A DNA stretch of 64,000 bases from Liolophura sinensis (lineage: Eukaryota > Mollusca > Polyplacophora > Chitonida > Chitonidae). Shown here piece by piece: positions 10,091 to 23,800 of the stretch (within the stretch, counting starts at the first letter, position 1; every line of letters begins with the position of its first letter). The notes under the pieces are model-generated. The model saw only the letters and a list, made by a program, of their open reading frames with translations. It ran no database searches and was not told where the DNA came from. The position numbers and the translations under genes were made by a program. The stretch is taken from NCBI RefSeq assembly GCF_032854445.1, contig NC_088296.1, forward strand, positions 22,803,853 through 22,867,852, in the 5' to 3' direction.

Positions 10091-10887
10091 GGACAGTGGT
10101 GTCGAAACTAAGCTATTAGAGTTTAGCATTATGAATCAGTAAAAAAGTATTTTAACTGCAATTTCACTTCAATGATATGGACGTTCAACATGTCAATGTG
10201 TGGAGTTTGTGTTGTTACGTGTCATTGGCGAAAGGCACTTTTAGTAGAGAATACGACTGATTTTTAGACAGCGGAATATAGGCGGCTCTCTACAAGAAAT
10301 AGGCTATAGTAAACTGTTGTCACTGCATTTCGTTTCACCATCGATGTTAGAGTCTTTTATTTTATTTACGATAAAGATTTAGTTTCATTCTTATTCATTT
10401 TGAAAGGCATCAACGTGTTCAGAAAGGTAAACGTGTGATAATTTATTACTTTAATGTGCAATGAACGTGCCATTGAGATGCTTAGTTGTGTATTCATTAT
10501 ATAGAAAAGGTTTTGTAGTTAATATGAATGTGTTTAACCTTTTTATAGTCTGTTCACTATGTTGTACCAAGAATGCGATTGTAAAAGTGACTATGGTCAT
10601 AAGTGGGAGGAAATCTCTCTTCAGGAAATGATAAACCATGTGTTGGAGGCTAGTGCTGTTCCCATCACCCCAACGTACAAGCAGGCGTTATGGCTACAGC
10701 ACAGAGATTTGTTCTTAAGATTTTGAATTCCACATATTTTTTGCAATGCTTTCACATGTTTAGCAACAAATGTATGGAGCATTTTGTAGTTCTCTTTCAT
10801 CAAGCATCCATTTACCTAGGGGGTCACTCAACGCTGTGCTGTGCCATTGCTTCAGCCTCCCCGATGACGCCTTTTTAATGAGAAAGT

Positions 10888-10954
10888 ATGTTGGCTTCGA
10901 CCGAGATGATTATGCAAATTGTGTGGTTTGTCCTAGCAGTTATGCTCATTATAG
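10888..10954 (+). CDS. possible first exon with signal peptide
   Basis: An ATG at 10888 opens MLASTEMIMQIVWFVLAVML and then IIG, a signal-peptide-like stretch. It is followed by a donor (ATAG|gtacag) in phase 1, the phase commonly used between a signal exon and extracellular modules. No downstream partner exon was recognised on this strand before the SLC6 gene, so this may be chance. Confidence 0.2.
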
Positions 10955-11895
10955 GTACAGTGAGGTGATCTATGTTAGCGCAAAAAAAACTATCAACAGC
11001 CAGGTTATGTGGTAATATGGCAAGGTTGTCAATAATCCCAACTCTAGACGCAAGAAAAAGCTGAGCTGTGGGTCAGCGATGGTCACAGAAACAAAGGGCG
11101 GGTCAGGAAAAACAGACTTTTATCCGCTTAAGGTTAATCGCTATAATGGATTACTCAATACAATAGACAAATTTCCTCAAAGACCACAATTTGATGAATT
11201 ATGTCGAAAGCGGAAATGATGCAAGAACAGATCTGATCAGTTTGCTGACGTATATGATCGGCAACTTTGGAAGGAATACCGGACTGTAAACGGCGTCAAT
11301 TTTTTCACGTGATTCGTACCATTATGGTGTGATGGTTAATGTTGACTGGTTCCAGGTGTAATTTACATGGTTGTAATAAATTTGCCTAGGGAAGTTAAAG
11401 TCAAGAATGAAAATGTCATACTCGTTGGCACAATTCCCTCACTACGAAAAGAGTCAGAGACAGTATTTACTTTCTTCATGATTTAGTAGAAGAGCTTAAG
11501 TGTGCATGGTAAGGTATACATTTGACTCCCGCAGGACGCCAGGAGCCTGTTAAGAATAAGACTGCATTGTATTCTGTGGGTTTGTAACACATTCAGCTAC
11601 CCAATAAAACCTTTTCGACTATATCTAAAGAATAGAAATTTTACTTATTCAACAGATAATAAACATTACAGAAATAAATCACATCTTAAGGCTGGCCAAA
11701 CGTAAAACGAAAACAAATTTAAACACTATAACAATAAAAAAAAAGGAGGCTGGAGGATTATCACTAAACTGAATAGAAGTAAATCTCCACAACAGCCAAC
11801 ATCGTTCAGTGTAAAAGGCATCGTACCATCAAATTTAGAAGATACTGCGAATGGTTTCAATGACTATTACCACAGAATGGACTCTTATTTAGCTG
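10955..11895. other. intergenic, nothing recognised
   Basis: Plain AT-rich sequence without an exon or repeat that I can support. Confidence 0.4.
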
Positions 11896-11899
11896 AACA

Positions 11900-12838
11900 G
11901 ATACCAATACTTTCACAACACTGTGAACCTAATTGAGACGCCTTTACTACCAGTACTTTCACAACACTATGGACCTAATTGAGACGCCTTTACTACCAAT
12001 ACTTTCACAACACTGTGGACCTAATTGAGACGCCTTTACTACCAGTACTTTCCAAACACTGTGGATAATACCCAGACCAACCTTATCGGCACGCCTTTAC
12101 TACCAGTACTTTCACAACACTGTGGACAATATAAAGACGAACCTAATCGTGACGCCTTTACCACCAGTACTTTCACAACACTGTGGACAATACACAGATG
12201 AACCTATTCGAGGCGACTTCACTACCATCGCCTTTACTACCAATACTTTCACAACACTGTGGACAATACCCAGACGAGCCTAATCGAGACGCCTTTAATA
12301 CCAGTACTTTCCCAACACGGTGGACAATACCCAGACGAACCTTTACTACCAATACTTTCACAACACTGTGGACAATACCCACACCAACCTAATCGGGACG
12401 CCTTTACTACCAGTACTTTCCCAACACTGTGGACAATACCCAGACGAACCTAATCGGGACGCCTTTACTACCAATACTTTCAAAACGCTGTGGACAATAC
12501 CCAGTCGAACATAATCGGGACGCCTTTACTACCAGTACTTTCACAACGCTGTGGACAATACCCAGACGAACCTAATCGAGACGCCTTTACAACCAGTACT
12601 TTTCCAACACTGTGGACAATACCCAGTCGAACATAATCGAGACGCCTTTACTACCAGTACTTTCCCAACACTGTGGACAATACCCAGGCGAACCTAATCG
12701 AGACGCCTTTACAACCAGTACTTTTCCAACACTGTGGACAATACCCAGTCGAACATAATCGAGACGCCTTTACTACCAGTACTTTTACAATACTGTGGAC
12801 AATACCCAGACGAACCTAATCGAGATGCATTTACTACT
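11900..12838 (+). repeat. 46/61-bp satellite array
   Basis: About sixteen units. Units before about 12060 are near 46 bp. Later ones are near 61 bp because they carry an extra 15-bp piece (caatacccagacgaa). The shared core is cctttactaccagtactttc followed by acaacactgtgga. The small open frames over it are repeat products. Confidence 0.9.
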
Positions 12839-13380
12839 GATCCATGTGCAGTTGTTATAATAAAAGAAATCGCTCTTCATTAAAAAACAACACATTAGCG
12901 ACCCGTTGTGTCACATTAGTAACTTTTCTTTTCAGTAAGGTATTGTGTCAAATCTAATGAAAATGGAAGTATTTACATCAATTTACAAATCCGGTGAAAG
13001 ATTAAACTGGAAATCTCTCGCCCAATATCATTTCCATCTTGCTTTAGCAACGAATGAGAAAAACTCATCGTCTGTAGAATTAATTCATTCCTGCTGGAAC
13101 ATTTAGTCTTGTAGATTAGTTGTTTTGCTTTTTTATCACCATTCCTACTCTTCCTCTTCCATGGGGAAAGAGTGGCCCAAGTCAGTAAAATACAACGCAT
13201 CCGAAACGAGAGTAACGTCCACAATGGTTGTCAATAGCGCTACCTGTTTCTAACTCGAATCTCTCCTCTATGGTAAAAAGCTTTCAAGAAACAATAAAAA
13301 CGAATCACCATGATACAAACAACACTATAAATGGCTCTACGTTACATTCTTCGTTAAGCTAACCTAAGTATTATCCCCTT
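12839..13380. other. intergenic, nothing recognised
   Basis: No supported exon. A minus frame of 83 codons at 12973-13224 has no motif. Confidence 0.35.
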
Positions 13381-14542
13381 AGTTTAGTAAAGGCATATGC
13401 TGTAAACTGGTGAATAAATGAAATGAAATGTGTTCCAGCTGTAGTCCAGGGGTTATACAAGATGTCTTGTCAAGGTCGTTTACAGGTGGCTGCATTTTTT
13501 CTAGGCTCTCAAACGTTTTAGTCGAGTGATTAAGTATGTTAATGACACGGGTGATAAATAACATCTCATTTCCATATATTCAGTTTTCAATTAAGAGAGA
13601 GTAGTTCCCCATGATTTAACCCAAACTTGACGGGGTTATGAACGCCCATGAGCAAATGTTTACATTATTTTACTAATAATTTTCACTTATTAATGTCAGG
13701 CAAGAACTTCAGAAAATGTCATAAAATTTCTGTGAAACATTTCTACTATACCCTACTTGTCTTCATCACAAGAACATCACTTACAGAAGTACATAATCTC
13801 ACAAGATAACTAGTGTGCACGTGGTTGTTGCAGAGGTGCTACATGCACGTTAATGAATGTACTTCAGTATTACTTTAAATAAAACATCATGAACAGTGTA
13901 TCATTTATGGCAATCAATGTGGTAGCTGCCGGGTATCGCACTCTGATACATAAACCTTTGGAGATCTGACTGGGAAAACAAAAAGTGTTCTCACTTTGTA
14001 GCAGACATGTCAAGCGCACCTCTAACACAGAAGAGTTCTAAAATATAATGATAGTATGCACAATGAGGTAAACTGTTATTTATTAACAGTACAATTCCAT
14101 TTGCTAGAAGTGGAGCAGTACAGAGTCTAATTCACCTGTTTAATAACTACAGATACCCACAAGTTATGATATTACGCACTCATAAAGCATATGTATGTTG
14201 TAGGTGAATTGGTCTATACGTTTTCAGGGATATATAAAAAGCCATTTGGGCTTTTATTTCTACCAGTTTACTTGTTTAAAACCATATCGTCACGCGATGC
14301 TCTGTGAAATAATTATGTTTTTTATATGTACTAGTTTAAAATGGCATATGCTGTAAACTGGTGAATAAATGAAATGAAATGTTTTCCAGCTGTAGTCCAG
14401 GGGTTATACAACATGTCTTGTCAAGGTCGTTTACAGGTCGCTTCATTTTTTTTAGGCTCTCAAACGTTTTAGTCCAGTGATTAAGTATGTCAGTGACACC
14501 GGTGATAAATAACAGCTCATTTCCATATATTTAGTCCTCAAG
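13381..14542 (+). repeat. direct duplication of the SLC6 5' flank
   Basis: About 210 bp at 13381-13592 recur at 14332-14540 with an offset near 951. Shared runs include ggcatatgctgtaaactggt and tctcaaacgttttagt. The second copy ends at the SLC6 start codon, so the sequence directly 5' of the coding region exists twice. Confidence 0.9.
14231..14239 (+). promoter_or_regulatory. candidate TATA box for the SLC6 gene
   Basis: The run tatataaaa lies about 310 bp before the start codon. If used, transcription would begin near 14260 and the downstream duplicated segment would be 5' UTR. The call rests on sequence match only. Confidence 0.25.
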
Positions 14543-14544
14543 TA

Positions 14545-14695
14545 ATGACGTCTTCTACAGCAGTGACTACCTCTACAGGGTATAATCGTGGCAAATGGAA
14601 ACGGTCAGTAGAGTTTATTCTGACAGCAACAGGCTTTTCCGTTGGAGTCGGTACGCTGTGGAGGTTCCCATACATGTGCATACGAAATGGAGGAG
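14545..14695 (+). CDS. SLC6 exon 1 (N-terminus, TM1)
   Basis: ATG at 14545; ends GGAG|gtaag in phase 1. It codes a short N-terminal tail, RGKWKRSVEFILTATGFSV and GVGTLWRFPYMC. The start is chosen because the TM1 helix begins about 20 residues later, as in the family, and the upstream frame is not SLC6-like. Confidence 0.85.
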
Positions 14696-14755
14696 GTAAG
14701 CCAGTAACTTTGGGAAGGCATGAAAAATGCACTAGTTCAAACTAGTATAGGCGAC

Positions 14756-14825
<70 letters not shown>

Positions 14826-17800
14826 CATTAACAGAGATCTAAACCGCCGTGTGCTGATCAGGAAGGTACAAGAATCGTCAAGTACAGTACTGTAAGGAAA
14901 TTTTATTAATTTAATTTTTTACCGCACCGGCAATGGCTTGTTCAGTCACGGACGTTTCGATAATGCGCAGCTTACGCCCAGTACTTTGTGCTATCCGCAA
15001 AATACCATTCGGTAGCTGGTTATTATTATGTAACACTGAGCCATACGGTACCAGGTTACAGTCACACGGTATTGTGTTTGTAGAGCGGGTGGGGCACAGT
15101 ACCGTGTGACGAGGAGGGGAGAGGGCCAGAGTACCACGTGGAGGTGAGGGGGGTGGGGGAACGTACCGTGTGGAAGGAGAGGGGCACAGGGACACAGTAC
15201 CATATAGCAGTCACCATTATGCAGTTATGATAATGGTTTAAAACTGCGTGATGTCTGATGTCTACGGCATGATTTTTCAATAGCTGTAACACTTTTATGG
15301 CATGGATTCGTCCTTCTACAAGGAGAAACGGTAGATATGCACACACCTAATAACAAACATACAACTAAAAACAATATAACCACGAAGTAAAACCCAAAGC
15401 ACACACGAACACATATGGCGGTATAGCCCTGCAGTGGGTCACCATGTAGTGAAAGATTTTCGTTGTAGCTCAGCTGTCTCCATGATAGTTTTATATGTCT
15501 ATATACATCATTTTGCTTCAAGGTGGTAAAAAATCGCAGTAGTCGTTGTAATTTGCTGACTACAGCAGAGAGAATAAAATCAGAGCATTGACGACATCCA
15601 GATACCGGACACACATAATTCCCGATATTCCGGCCTCCTGTAAACTGAGCATACTTTGGGTTGTATTTTATCTGTTCATGTAGATATTTAAGAATTAGCA
15701 CCATCGATTTCCTCTATATGGCTTCAGCAGATTTACAATGTAGCTAAAAAAACTGTGACGCCATGTTAATTTTACTACATTGCGAGTCACTGGTTTATTC
15801 ACGCTCAAAATGCTGGGCTGCTTTGATACTAACATGTATTTAAGGATTGACTGTACAAAAGTTTGCACAGCAGTTTTTTTCGTTTAAACCCCTATAAACC
15901 AAGAACATTTCGGTCGATCCTTATAATAAAACCTAAAGAATAAATGGATGTTATCTAATATTTTACCTTCATTCGTAAACTCTGAGAACTGTTTACATCT
16001 GTGGGTCATTAAAAAAGAATTGTAAAAACATTTTTCTAAAAACATTTAGAATGCGTTTTCCAGGCTAGAGAACTTTAAATTGGACGCTGAAGATGCAGAA
16101 GGAGGCCAATTTATGTCATGAGACGCATTTTCTAGGCGACAAAGAGCTGTTCAAAAGTGATTACTGTGGTTGTTGTTGCACGCCAAGGATATGCGCGAAG
16201 TGACTTTGTCATGCCGGTTGCAAAACACATGTAGTTGTGACATATGGGTGATCTTAGTATTTAAACATACTGGGTATCCAAGGACAACGGTGTGTATTTT
16301 AAACATCAGTTGGAAAGTTACTTTGATTAAAGTGACTTGTTTTTGGCGAGCACAGCCACTTGGCTTTGCAATTGTGCTGGCTGACCCAGAATGTCTGTGC
16401 GTGTTTGTGATCAAGTTCATACAGAGGTAGGCACTATTGTTTAAACACTCTTAATTCATCCAAGACTATCCAAAGAAACTGCACTGACGCTCCCGTTTAT
16501 AAAAGTGAATATAATACAGACGACAGCAGATCTATTTGTAGTGTTCTGTTGGTCGTTTGACATGACATGCTTTCAGTCTCTTCCAGTTCTGTTGTTAGTA
16601 GTAGTCCTACGTGGGCGTGACTTCATTTTCTTCCAGTTAATTGGAGTATAAAGGCAAGAATATGACCAATCGGATTGCACCTCACTAGCGTAAATTCCGG
16701 AAAATTAAATTATTAAAAAATGTCATTAAAACAATGCAAAACGAGAAGACTTCAATTGACCACGTGTAACCGGTGAACCCAACCATGACAGCCACGCTCA
16801 ACCTTAGCCGTACCATACATATACCTGTAACACAGGCATAGTTACGGGAATATTGTACATGAGTCACCCTTTTAAAGGCGTTTAATCTCTCACTTATACT
16901 ACGGCGGTCAGTATTGTTGTGGGAGGACACCAGCTCATCACTTTGCCCTGTTGTACTTTGTAGTGCATTCTATTGACAGAAACTAGAATGAGTCATTCTC
17001 CAAACGCAATAATTTTTTGTGTAGTCTCGAATGTTGATTTTGACTGGTTAAACTCTCGTATACAGTATATGGGTTATAATGCAAAAACCATCAGCATTCA
17101 GAGCGAAGCTAAACCCTCATTGACCAGACAGGTGTTTTTCTTTTGCTTTCTTTCACATATCCCCTGTACTCTCGGCTCTGCTTCCTTCCAGGAGCATTCC
17201 TGTTTACGTACTGCGTGTCTGTCATCACCTGTTCAATCCCACTCTTTCTTCTGGAAACCTGTGTAGGACAGTACTTTGGCAGGAGTGCCCTTGTCGTTTG
17301 GGACATTGTACCACTGTTCAAAGGTGAGCTATAACTTTAATATTACTATCTTCATGAAAACTGTCCAGTAAACTTCATCGAGCATAAAATGGCCTGAAGT
17401 ATCAGTAAATTGACTGGATTATAAAACGTGCCACAGCACGACGGAAAAAAAACGAGAAGTCACCGAAGAACAACAAAACAACTATATTATCTGGCGTAAT
17501 CAACGGAAAATATAATACTTCTCAAAACACGTACAGAAAGTTAACCGCAGAGTGACAACATTCTATACAATAACACATGTTGTCAATGACGCACACAGCT
17601 ACGGAAATGCAATTAACAAATTCCGGTTCTTAATTACACATAAAAACAACACAACTGCTGGAATTGCTGTGACTCAGCACAATATTGCTACTGAAGATAT
17701 TGCGCCACATCCCGCTGTCATTCCCACAGAACGGTATTTCTGCTAGATTTACCGTATAGGGCAACAATATATTACTTCCGTATTTACTGTATATTACAAC

Positions 17801-20800
17801 ATTGTAATACTGATGGGCTTAACGTATAGGAGAAAATTGTAATACTGGTGGATTTAGTGTATAGGGCAAAATTGTGTTACTGCTGATATTACCATACACG
17901 GTAACTAACTGTTAGCTCCGGGTTCAGGGTATATAGCTACACTGTATTACTATTGGGTTTATTGTATAAGACAACATTGTATGTAAACGCTGCTGAATTT
18001 ACCGCACAGCACAACACTGTATTACGACACACAAAATGCTGAATGATCTAGAGCAGTCAAATTCACACAATATACACCACTTCTAGTTCTCTTTCACATG
18101 ACACCAAAGATGACAACATCTAACTCCAGGGGCCACTGCAATCAAATTGCCATCGAATCGTCTTTTGGTTTACACAAACAATATTAAATGATCTAGATCA
18201 ACCAAACTTACACAACGGTACTCATCCTGTTTCACCTGACACCAAAGTTGACACCATGTGACTCCAGGGGCGCTACATTTGAATCGCCGTCGAATCGCCT
18301 TTTGGCTCACACAGGCAATAGTAAATAGTCTAGAGCAACCAAATGTTCACAATACATATCTCTACTCATTTTCTCTCACCTAACACCAACATTGATACTA
18401 TGTGACTACAGTGGGCGCTACAATCGAATCGACGTTGAATTGCCTTTTGCCTCACTAAGACAATAGTAATTGGCCTAGAGGAACCAAACTTACACAATAT
18501 ACACACAATTGTCATCTTTCACATGACACCAATTGACACCATATGACTCCAGAGAGCGCTAGAATCGAATCGCCGTCGAATCGCCTACTGTCCGGCACAG
18601 GCAATGACAAAACCCCTAGAGCAACCAAATTCACCCAATGTACATCACTAGCGATCATTTTTCACATGATACTAACTTTGACACCATTTGAATTCAGAGG
18701 GCGACATAGAGGCCTACTTGCCGACATAGACAATATTATATGGTCTAGCGCAGACAAACTTATACAAGACATATTTCTACTCATCCTATGTTGTCAGGTG
18801 ATCGGGTGGGGGGGGGGGGGGGGGGGAGGAGGGTGTATAGTGTAAGACTTGTTGCTCTTGAACGTTTAGTATTGCCTGTGTGAGCAAGTAGGCGATTCAC
18901 ACGCGATTTGGTTGTAGCGTGAAAGAGGATCAGTATTGGTCTACATTGTGTAAGTTTGGTTGCTCTTGACCATTTTAATGCTATAGCCTGTGTAAGTCAG
19001 AAAGCGATTGAACCGTTATTGAACGGCTATTCGATTGATATCAACTTTGGCGTCTTGTGAAAATCTGTCTGCTCTAGGTGTTTTGGCATTACTTGTGAGA
19101 CTCAGTGGGCGATTCGACGGCGAGTCGATTGCAGCGTCCCCTAGACTTGGATGGTGTCAACTTTGGTGTCATGTGAAAGAGGGTTAAAAGTGCCCGTGTA
19201 AGTTTAGTTGCTCTAGACCATTTACTTTTGCCTGTGTGAGTCAGTGGGCGATTCGACGGCGATTTGATTGCTGCGCCTCCTGGAGTTATATGTTGTCAGC
19301 TGTGATGTCGTGGGAAAAGAGTTAGAAGTGCTATATATTGTATGAAGTTGGTTGCTCTAGACCATTGAGTATTAATTATGGGGGTTGGGGTCAGTAGGCG
19401 ATTCGACGGCGATTCGATTGCAGTGCTCCCAGAGTTGGATGGTGTCAACTTTGATGTCAGAGGAAAGAGGATCAAAAGAGGTGTATATTGTGTAAAATTG
19501 GCTATTGTATATTTTCAATACCATATATTTAAATGTTAGAGTTTGACAAAGTAATGACCTGTCCCTTTGAATCGCCTACCGCCTACCGTCTACCGCCTAC
19601 CGCGAACCACCGACTAATTTTTCTGATCTCCCTACATTGATATTGAAAATGCGAAATTCACTGTATATACACTAATGAGAAGATCATGGACTTAAAACAA
19701 CTGTTGTGATATATGTTATAGGTGTGGGCATCGTCGGTACGTTGTTATCAGCATGCTGTGCCCTATACTACAATTCTCTGGTGAGCTGGTGTCTCTACTA
19801 TGCAGCGATGACTTTCAGTGACCCTATGCCTTGGACCACGTGTGGCCACGCGTGGAATTCACCATCGTGTATATCAGCTGGGGGCGTGCTGAACCAATCT
19901 ACCGAGCTGATGTGGACATCCAATCAGTCAGGGGGCGGTTTGGAGTGCTATCCACTGAAGAATATTGGCAGTACGGCATCAGATATTTGATCTGGTTGTG
20001 TATTCTGTAAAAGTAATCTTGTACAAGATGGGTGCGACATGTACACACTAATTGTTATAAATGTGCATAGGCACATTCATTTACGCCGTATAAGTTTACC
20101 TTGCATAGTTCTTGTGTACGTCCTCTTTAAAAGTGTGCCATTTTGAGTTACTGTAAAAACATACTGTTTACCTTAAGAGGTACAGAAATACATGTGCACT
20201 AAAGTCTTTTTTTCCTTTTTTTCGGATTGATAAATTTTACTGACACCAAAGAAAGGTGTCCCCTTTTCGCGTAGTTTAGTACCATTATTTAAATTCGACC
20301 CAATTACACGTAGTTCTCATACAATGTGATTGTATGCTGGATTTAAGTAGGAAATTTTTACAGTCTACCAATGCATAAAGTGACTGATACCAGAAATATA
20401 CAAACACCGAGACGTATGGAATTGGTTCTCCTTCCAGTCTAATTTGGAAATGAGTTGAGGTAACCATTAAAATCATTCCGAAGAGAAAAGTTGATTGCTT
20501 AGTCTGTATCTTCAGGCCAATCAGTCATTATGTAAACGCTCCATTTAGTTTTAAGTCAATGAATTCCGGTTTTTCTCGCTCCTCACGAAATTTAATGTAG
20601 CGGATAGGTTTGTGCCAGCAGCAATACTTTGATAATTTATTTACCTAAGCTTGAGGTCTGAGGGTCATTACAATATAACAGTGTGACATCGTTACATACA
20701 TGAACGTGTTGTATGTCCACAGGAGACACGTTCTCGGAATATCCCCCGGGATTGAGAAGATAGGGTCCCTGAACTGGAAGACTTCCCTGTGTCTGTGTGC

Positions 20801-23800
20801 CGCGTGGCTGATCACATTCCTGGTGCTGTGTAAGGGAATCAAAAGCTCTAGACTGGTGAGATATAATATGTTACACGATATCTGCAAAAAGCAAAATAGT
20901 TTAAAAGTTACAAATTACAGAGAATACGGGTTTAAAAGACACAAGACCGAAAATTCACAAAAAGCTGGATGGACCCGCTCGGGTCATGTTTTGAATTGAG
21001 GAGATAGGGTCACCGAACTGGAAAACGCTTTGTGCGTCTATCTGCCGCGTGCCCGATCACATTTCTAGTGTTGTGTAAAGGAATCCAAAGTTCCAGGCTG
21101 GTCAGATATAAACTGTTATTCGAGATCTGTACGAATTTTAGTTTAAAAGTTAGAAACTACAAGGACTGTATTGGTTCCAAAATACACTAAAGCAAAAATT
21201 CAGAAAAAGCTGAATGACCCGCACGGATTATGCGTTGGTTTTCCTCTTACCCAATTACCGAATTTGAAATTATATACAAAAGAATCAAACACCTCCGGTA
21301 TGGTCAGTTGTAATGTAACAATAGTTTGAAGATCAGGAGAAAGCCAGGCGTAAAATTGCCTTCTATAGAGAGCCATTCGAAAGGCCACATTGCATCCAGC
21401 GTTCATGTACAATCATCTCACGGAGACAATCTAACAGCCAGTCCCGAAGATATCGTGAAAACCGCAGTCAATATGTCAAAAATCAAGCATAAAACGGTAC
21501 CACTCCTGTTTTTGTGTAGAACGGCTCCTCCTGGATTGTTCTGCCAGAGCTGTAGACTTGGCTGTAATGGCTACAAAATGGATATCTCCTTCACAGGATT
21601 GAATGAGGCCCGCGCTGGATTAGTTGTTGCTTAAGATTTTCAAGTGCTTGGCGCAAAGCGCTGAATGACTCAATCTGTGCGAGAAATTCGAAATTTGTGT
21701 GGCCTCAGACCCCTATTAATTTTCTATAAGCGACAGTGTAATGTTTAATGCTGTGAATAGGGTCCAGACTTTCCATGGTAAATACCCTTTGGTGAATACC
21801 TCGCCCAGCCTGTGAGAAAACAGCCATAAAAATCCTGACCTATGTTGACCATCAAAATCTGGACCTTCCTATGCCAACAGCTGGGACGGGTGTTTAGCAA
21901 CTCCAAGGAAACTCGCAGCCTCATCACCGCCTGTCTCTTGTGTCCTCTCGCCCAGAATTTCAAAGGTTCATCATTTAAACCTCACACCTGCCCGAAGTTT
22001 AGACAATTTACAGCATGTTGATACCAAGCATGCAACTGTACACCAAAAATTGTGGGCTGGCAGCGAAAAACGACAACTTAAAATACACAGAATTACACAA
22101 AATCTGACGTGCTAAAAGGGCACTGATTCCAAACACTCGCTGACCATGGCATGTTGTTCCACGTCGATGATCACAAAAACCACTTCCAAAATACCGCTTC
22201 TCGCTAATTGTCAAATGAATATTTAAGAAATAGTATATATAGATAGCAAATAAAACTGTTAACATAAAAGAGAGAAGGAGCCTCAGTGATGTGAAGGAAA
22301 TCAAAAGCCCATGCATCGGGTTCAAAAATCCACATTGGTTTTCAGTGAATAATTTCAAGGTATTTCGGTTATTTTTACCCTGAACATGAGCTAATCGCCA
22401 TTTAACACGTGAATAAATTCTTGGTTATGTCATAAAGCAGCCGTCAAGGAATTCAGTGGAGTTGAGATATAGTGGATTTGCATGCAGAGTGCATAGGTAT
22501 GTTGTCGTCACTAAAATTTTTGTTTGTGATTAACAGTTTATTCTGATGATCATTTGTCCTTGCGTGTGTGTAAAGCATGCAGTAATAGTGAAATGTGCGA
22601 TATTTGATTATATGTGTTCAAAGAATATAATGATAATACAAAAGGCGACATTTTATTGCATGAAGTAATAATACAATGTATGACATTTAATGGATGAATG
22701 CGAACCATAAAATAATACAAGGCGCAAGATTTTATTGAATGAATGCAATAACTGAATAATAATAACAACATTTTATTGGATGTTGGCAACACATGAAATA
22801 ATGATACAGGGCATGGGATTTTGTACGATGTACAAATGCTCAGCATGGAATAACAGTACAATGTAGGACTACAACAATTTGTTTGGATGTACGAAATGCA
22901 TGGAATAATAACTGAAGGTACGGCAATTGTTTCGATGTATGTAAAGCATGAAATAATAAAAACAACGACCGACATGTTATTGTATGTGTTCAAAGCGTAA
23001 AATAATAGTACAAGCTACGCCATTTGGTGTTTTTTGAAGGTGGTTTACGTCACAGCCACACTGCCTTTCCTGCTCATGCTCATCATTACGATCAAAGGCG
23101 CTACATTACCGGGAGCATTAGACGGCGTGGCCTTCTTTATCGTTCCCAAGTGGGAGAAACTTGGGACGTCACAGGTGAGTTTTTTTGTGATCAGAATTTG
23201 ATTAACAACAGCTTCTTTCTTTCAGTTATTGACTCCAAAGCATCCATTATGCTTGACGACTGGCATAAAAATATCTGTTCCATCTGTGTTTTTGAAACTC
23301 TTCTGTGGCCTAATAGTTAGAACGTTCGTCTCTTGTTAGGGAAACCTGGGATCAATACCGGCCTAGGTCATAACAAAGACTTAAAACTGGTTACTGTAAT
23401 AACTCCTCTTCACCATATATGTATGACTGAAAAATTGCTATTCCCAACGCAAAACCTCGAGCCTACATTGCATAGATTAATATTTTTACACTGAAAGGTT
23501 TCAAACGGAAAATATTTTTGGTTATCATCTTTGGTCACTAGCTTTTACAGCTGGCTCTTTATCCCAATTTCAGATAAACTGTTCATTGTTTTTCCACAGG
23601 ACTTTTGAAGAATAAATGCATGCACGAATTTCAGTAACGTCGTAGAAGTGTTCAAAGCTACGCAAGACAAAGTTCATTCACATGTAACCAGTCAGTGTTA
23701 AGGGTTGAAAGTACAGTTTACTAGTAGCATAGAATTTATAATTTAAATGCATACAACAAAGAAGAATATACCATGTTCTTTGACACGCTTTGGTCGATAC

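Larger units (their letters stand above)
14696..17191 (+). other. SLC6 intron 1
   Basis: Begins with a CA microsatellite (14758-14823) and a G-rich patch at 15078-15196. A 159-codon minus frame at 15225-15704 has one hydrophobic stretch (FYFVVILFLVVCLLLGV), but I do not recognise it and no regulatory or splice context supports it. Confidence 0.7.
17324..19721 (+). other. SLC6 intron 2
   Basis: Holds a loose 40-50-bp tandem repeat (17740-18010). A large two-orientation satellite follows (18040-19500). The stretch just before exon 3 has nothing recognisable except cctaccg-type short repeats at 19575-19605. Confidence 0.7.

Noticed and set aside
11900-12838. CRISPR-like look of regularly spaced repeats
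   Set aside because: Units are contiguous tandem repeats without unique spacers, in a eukaryotic intron-bearing region with no cas genes.
15225-15704. 159-codon minus frame in SLC6 intron 1 with one hydrophobic stretch
   Set aside because: No recognised family, no second exon, no repeat of cysteine or helix pattern that would mark a gene; could be chance. A homology search would settle it.
19922-19990. A short intron bridging the exon 3 frame change
   Set aside because: No GT-AG pair of plausible length joins the two frames; the candidate would be about 70 bp and would remove conserved loop text.
21326-21634. 102-codon plus frame in SLC6 intron 4
   Set aside because: No motif, no splice signals matching SLC6 phases, and it follows a decayed duplicate exon.
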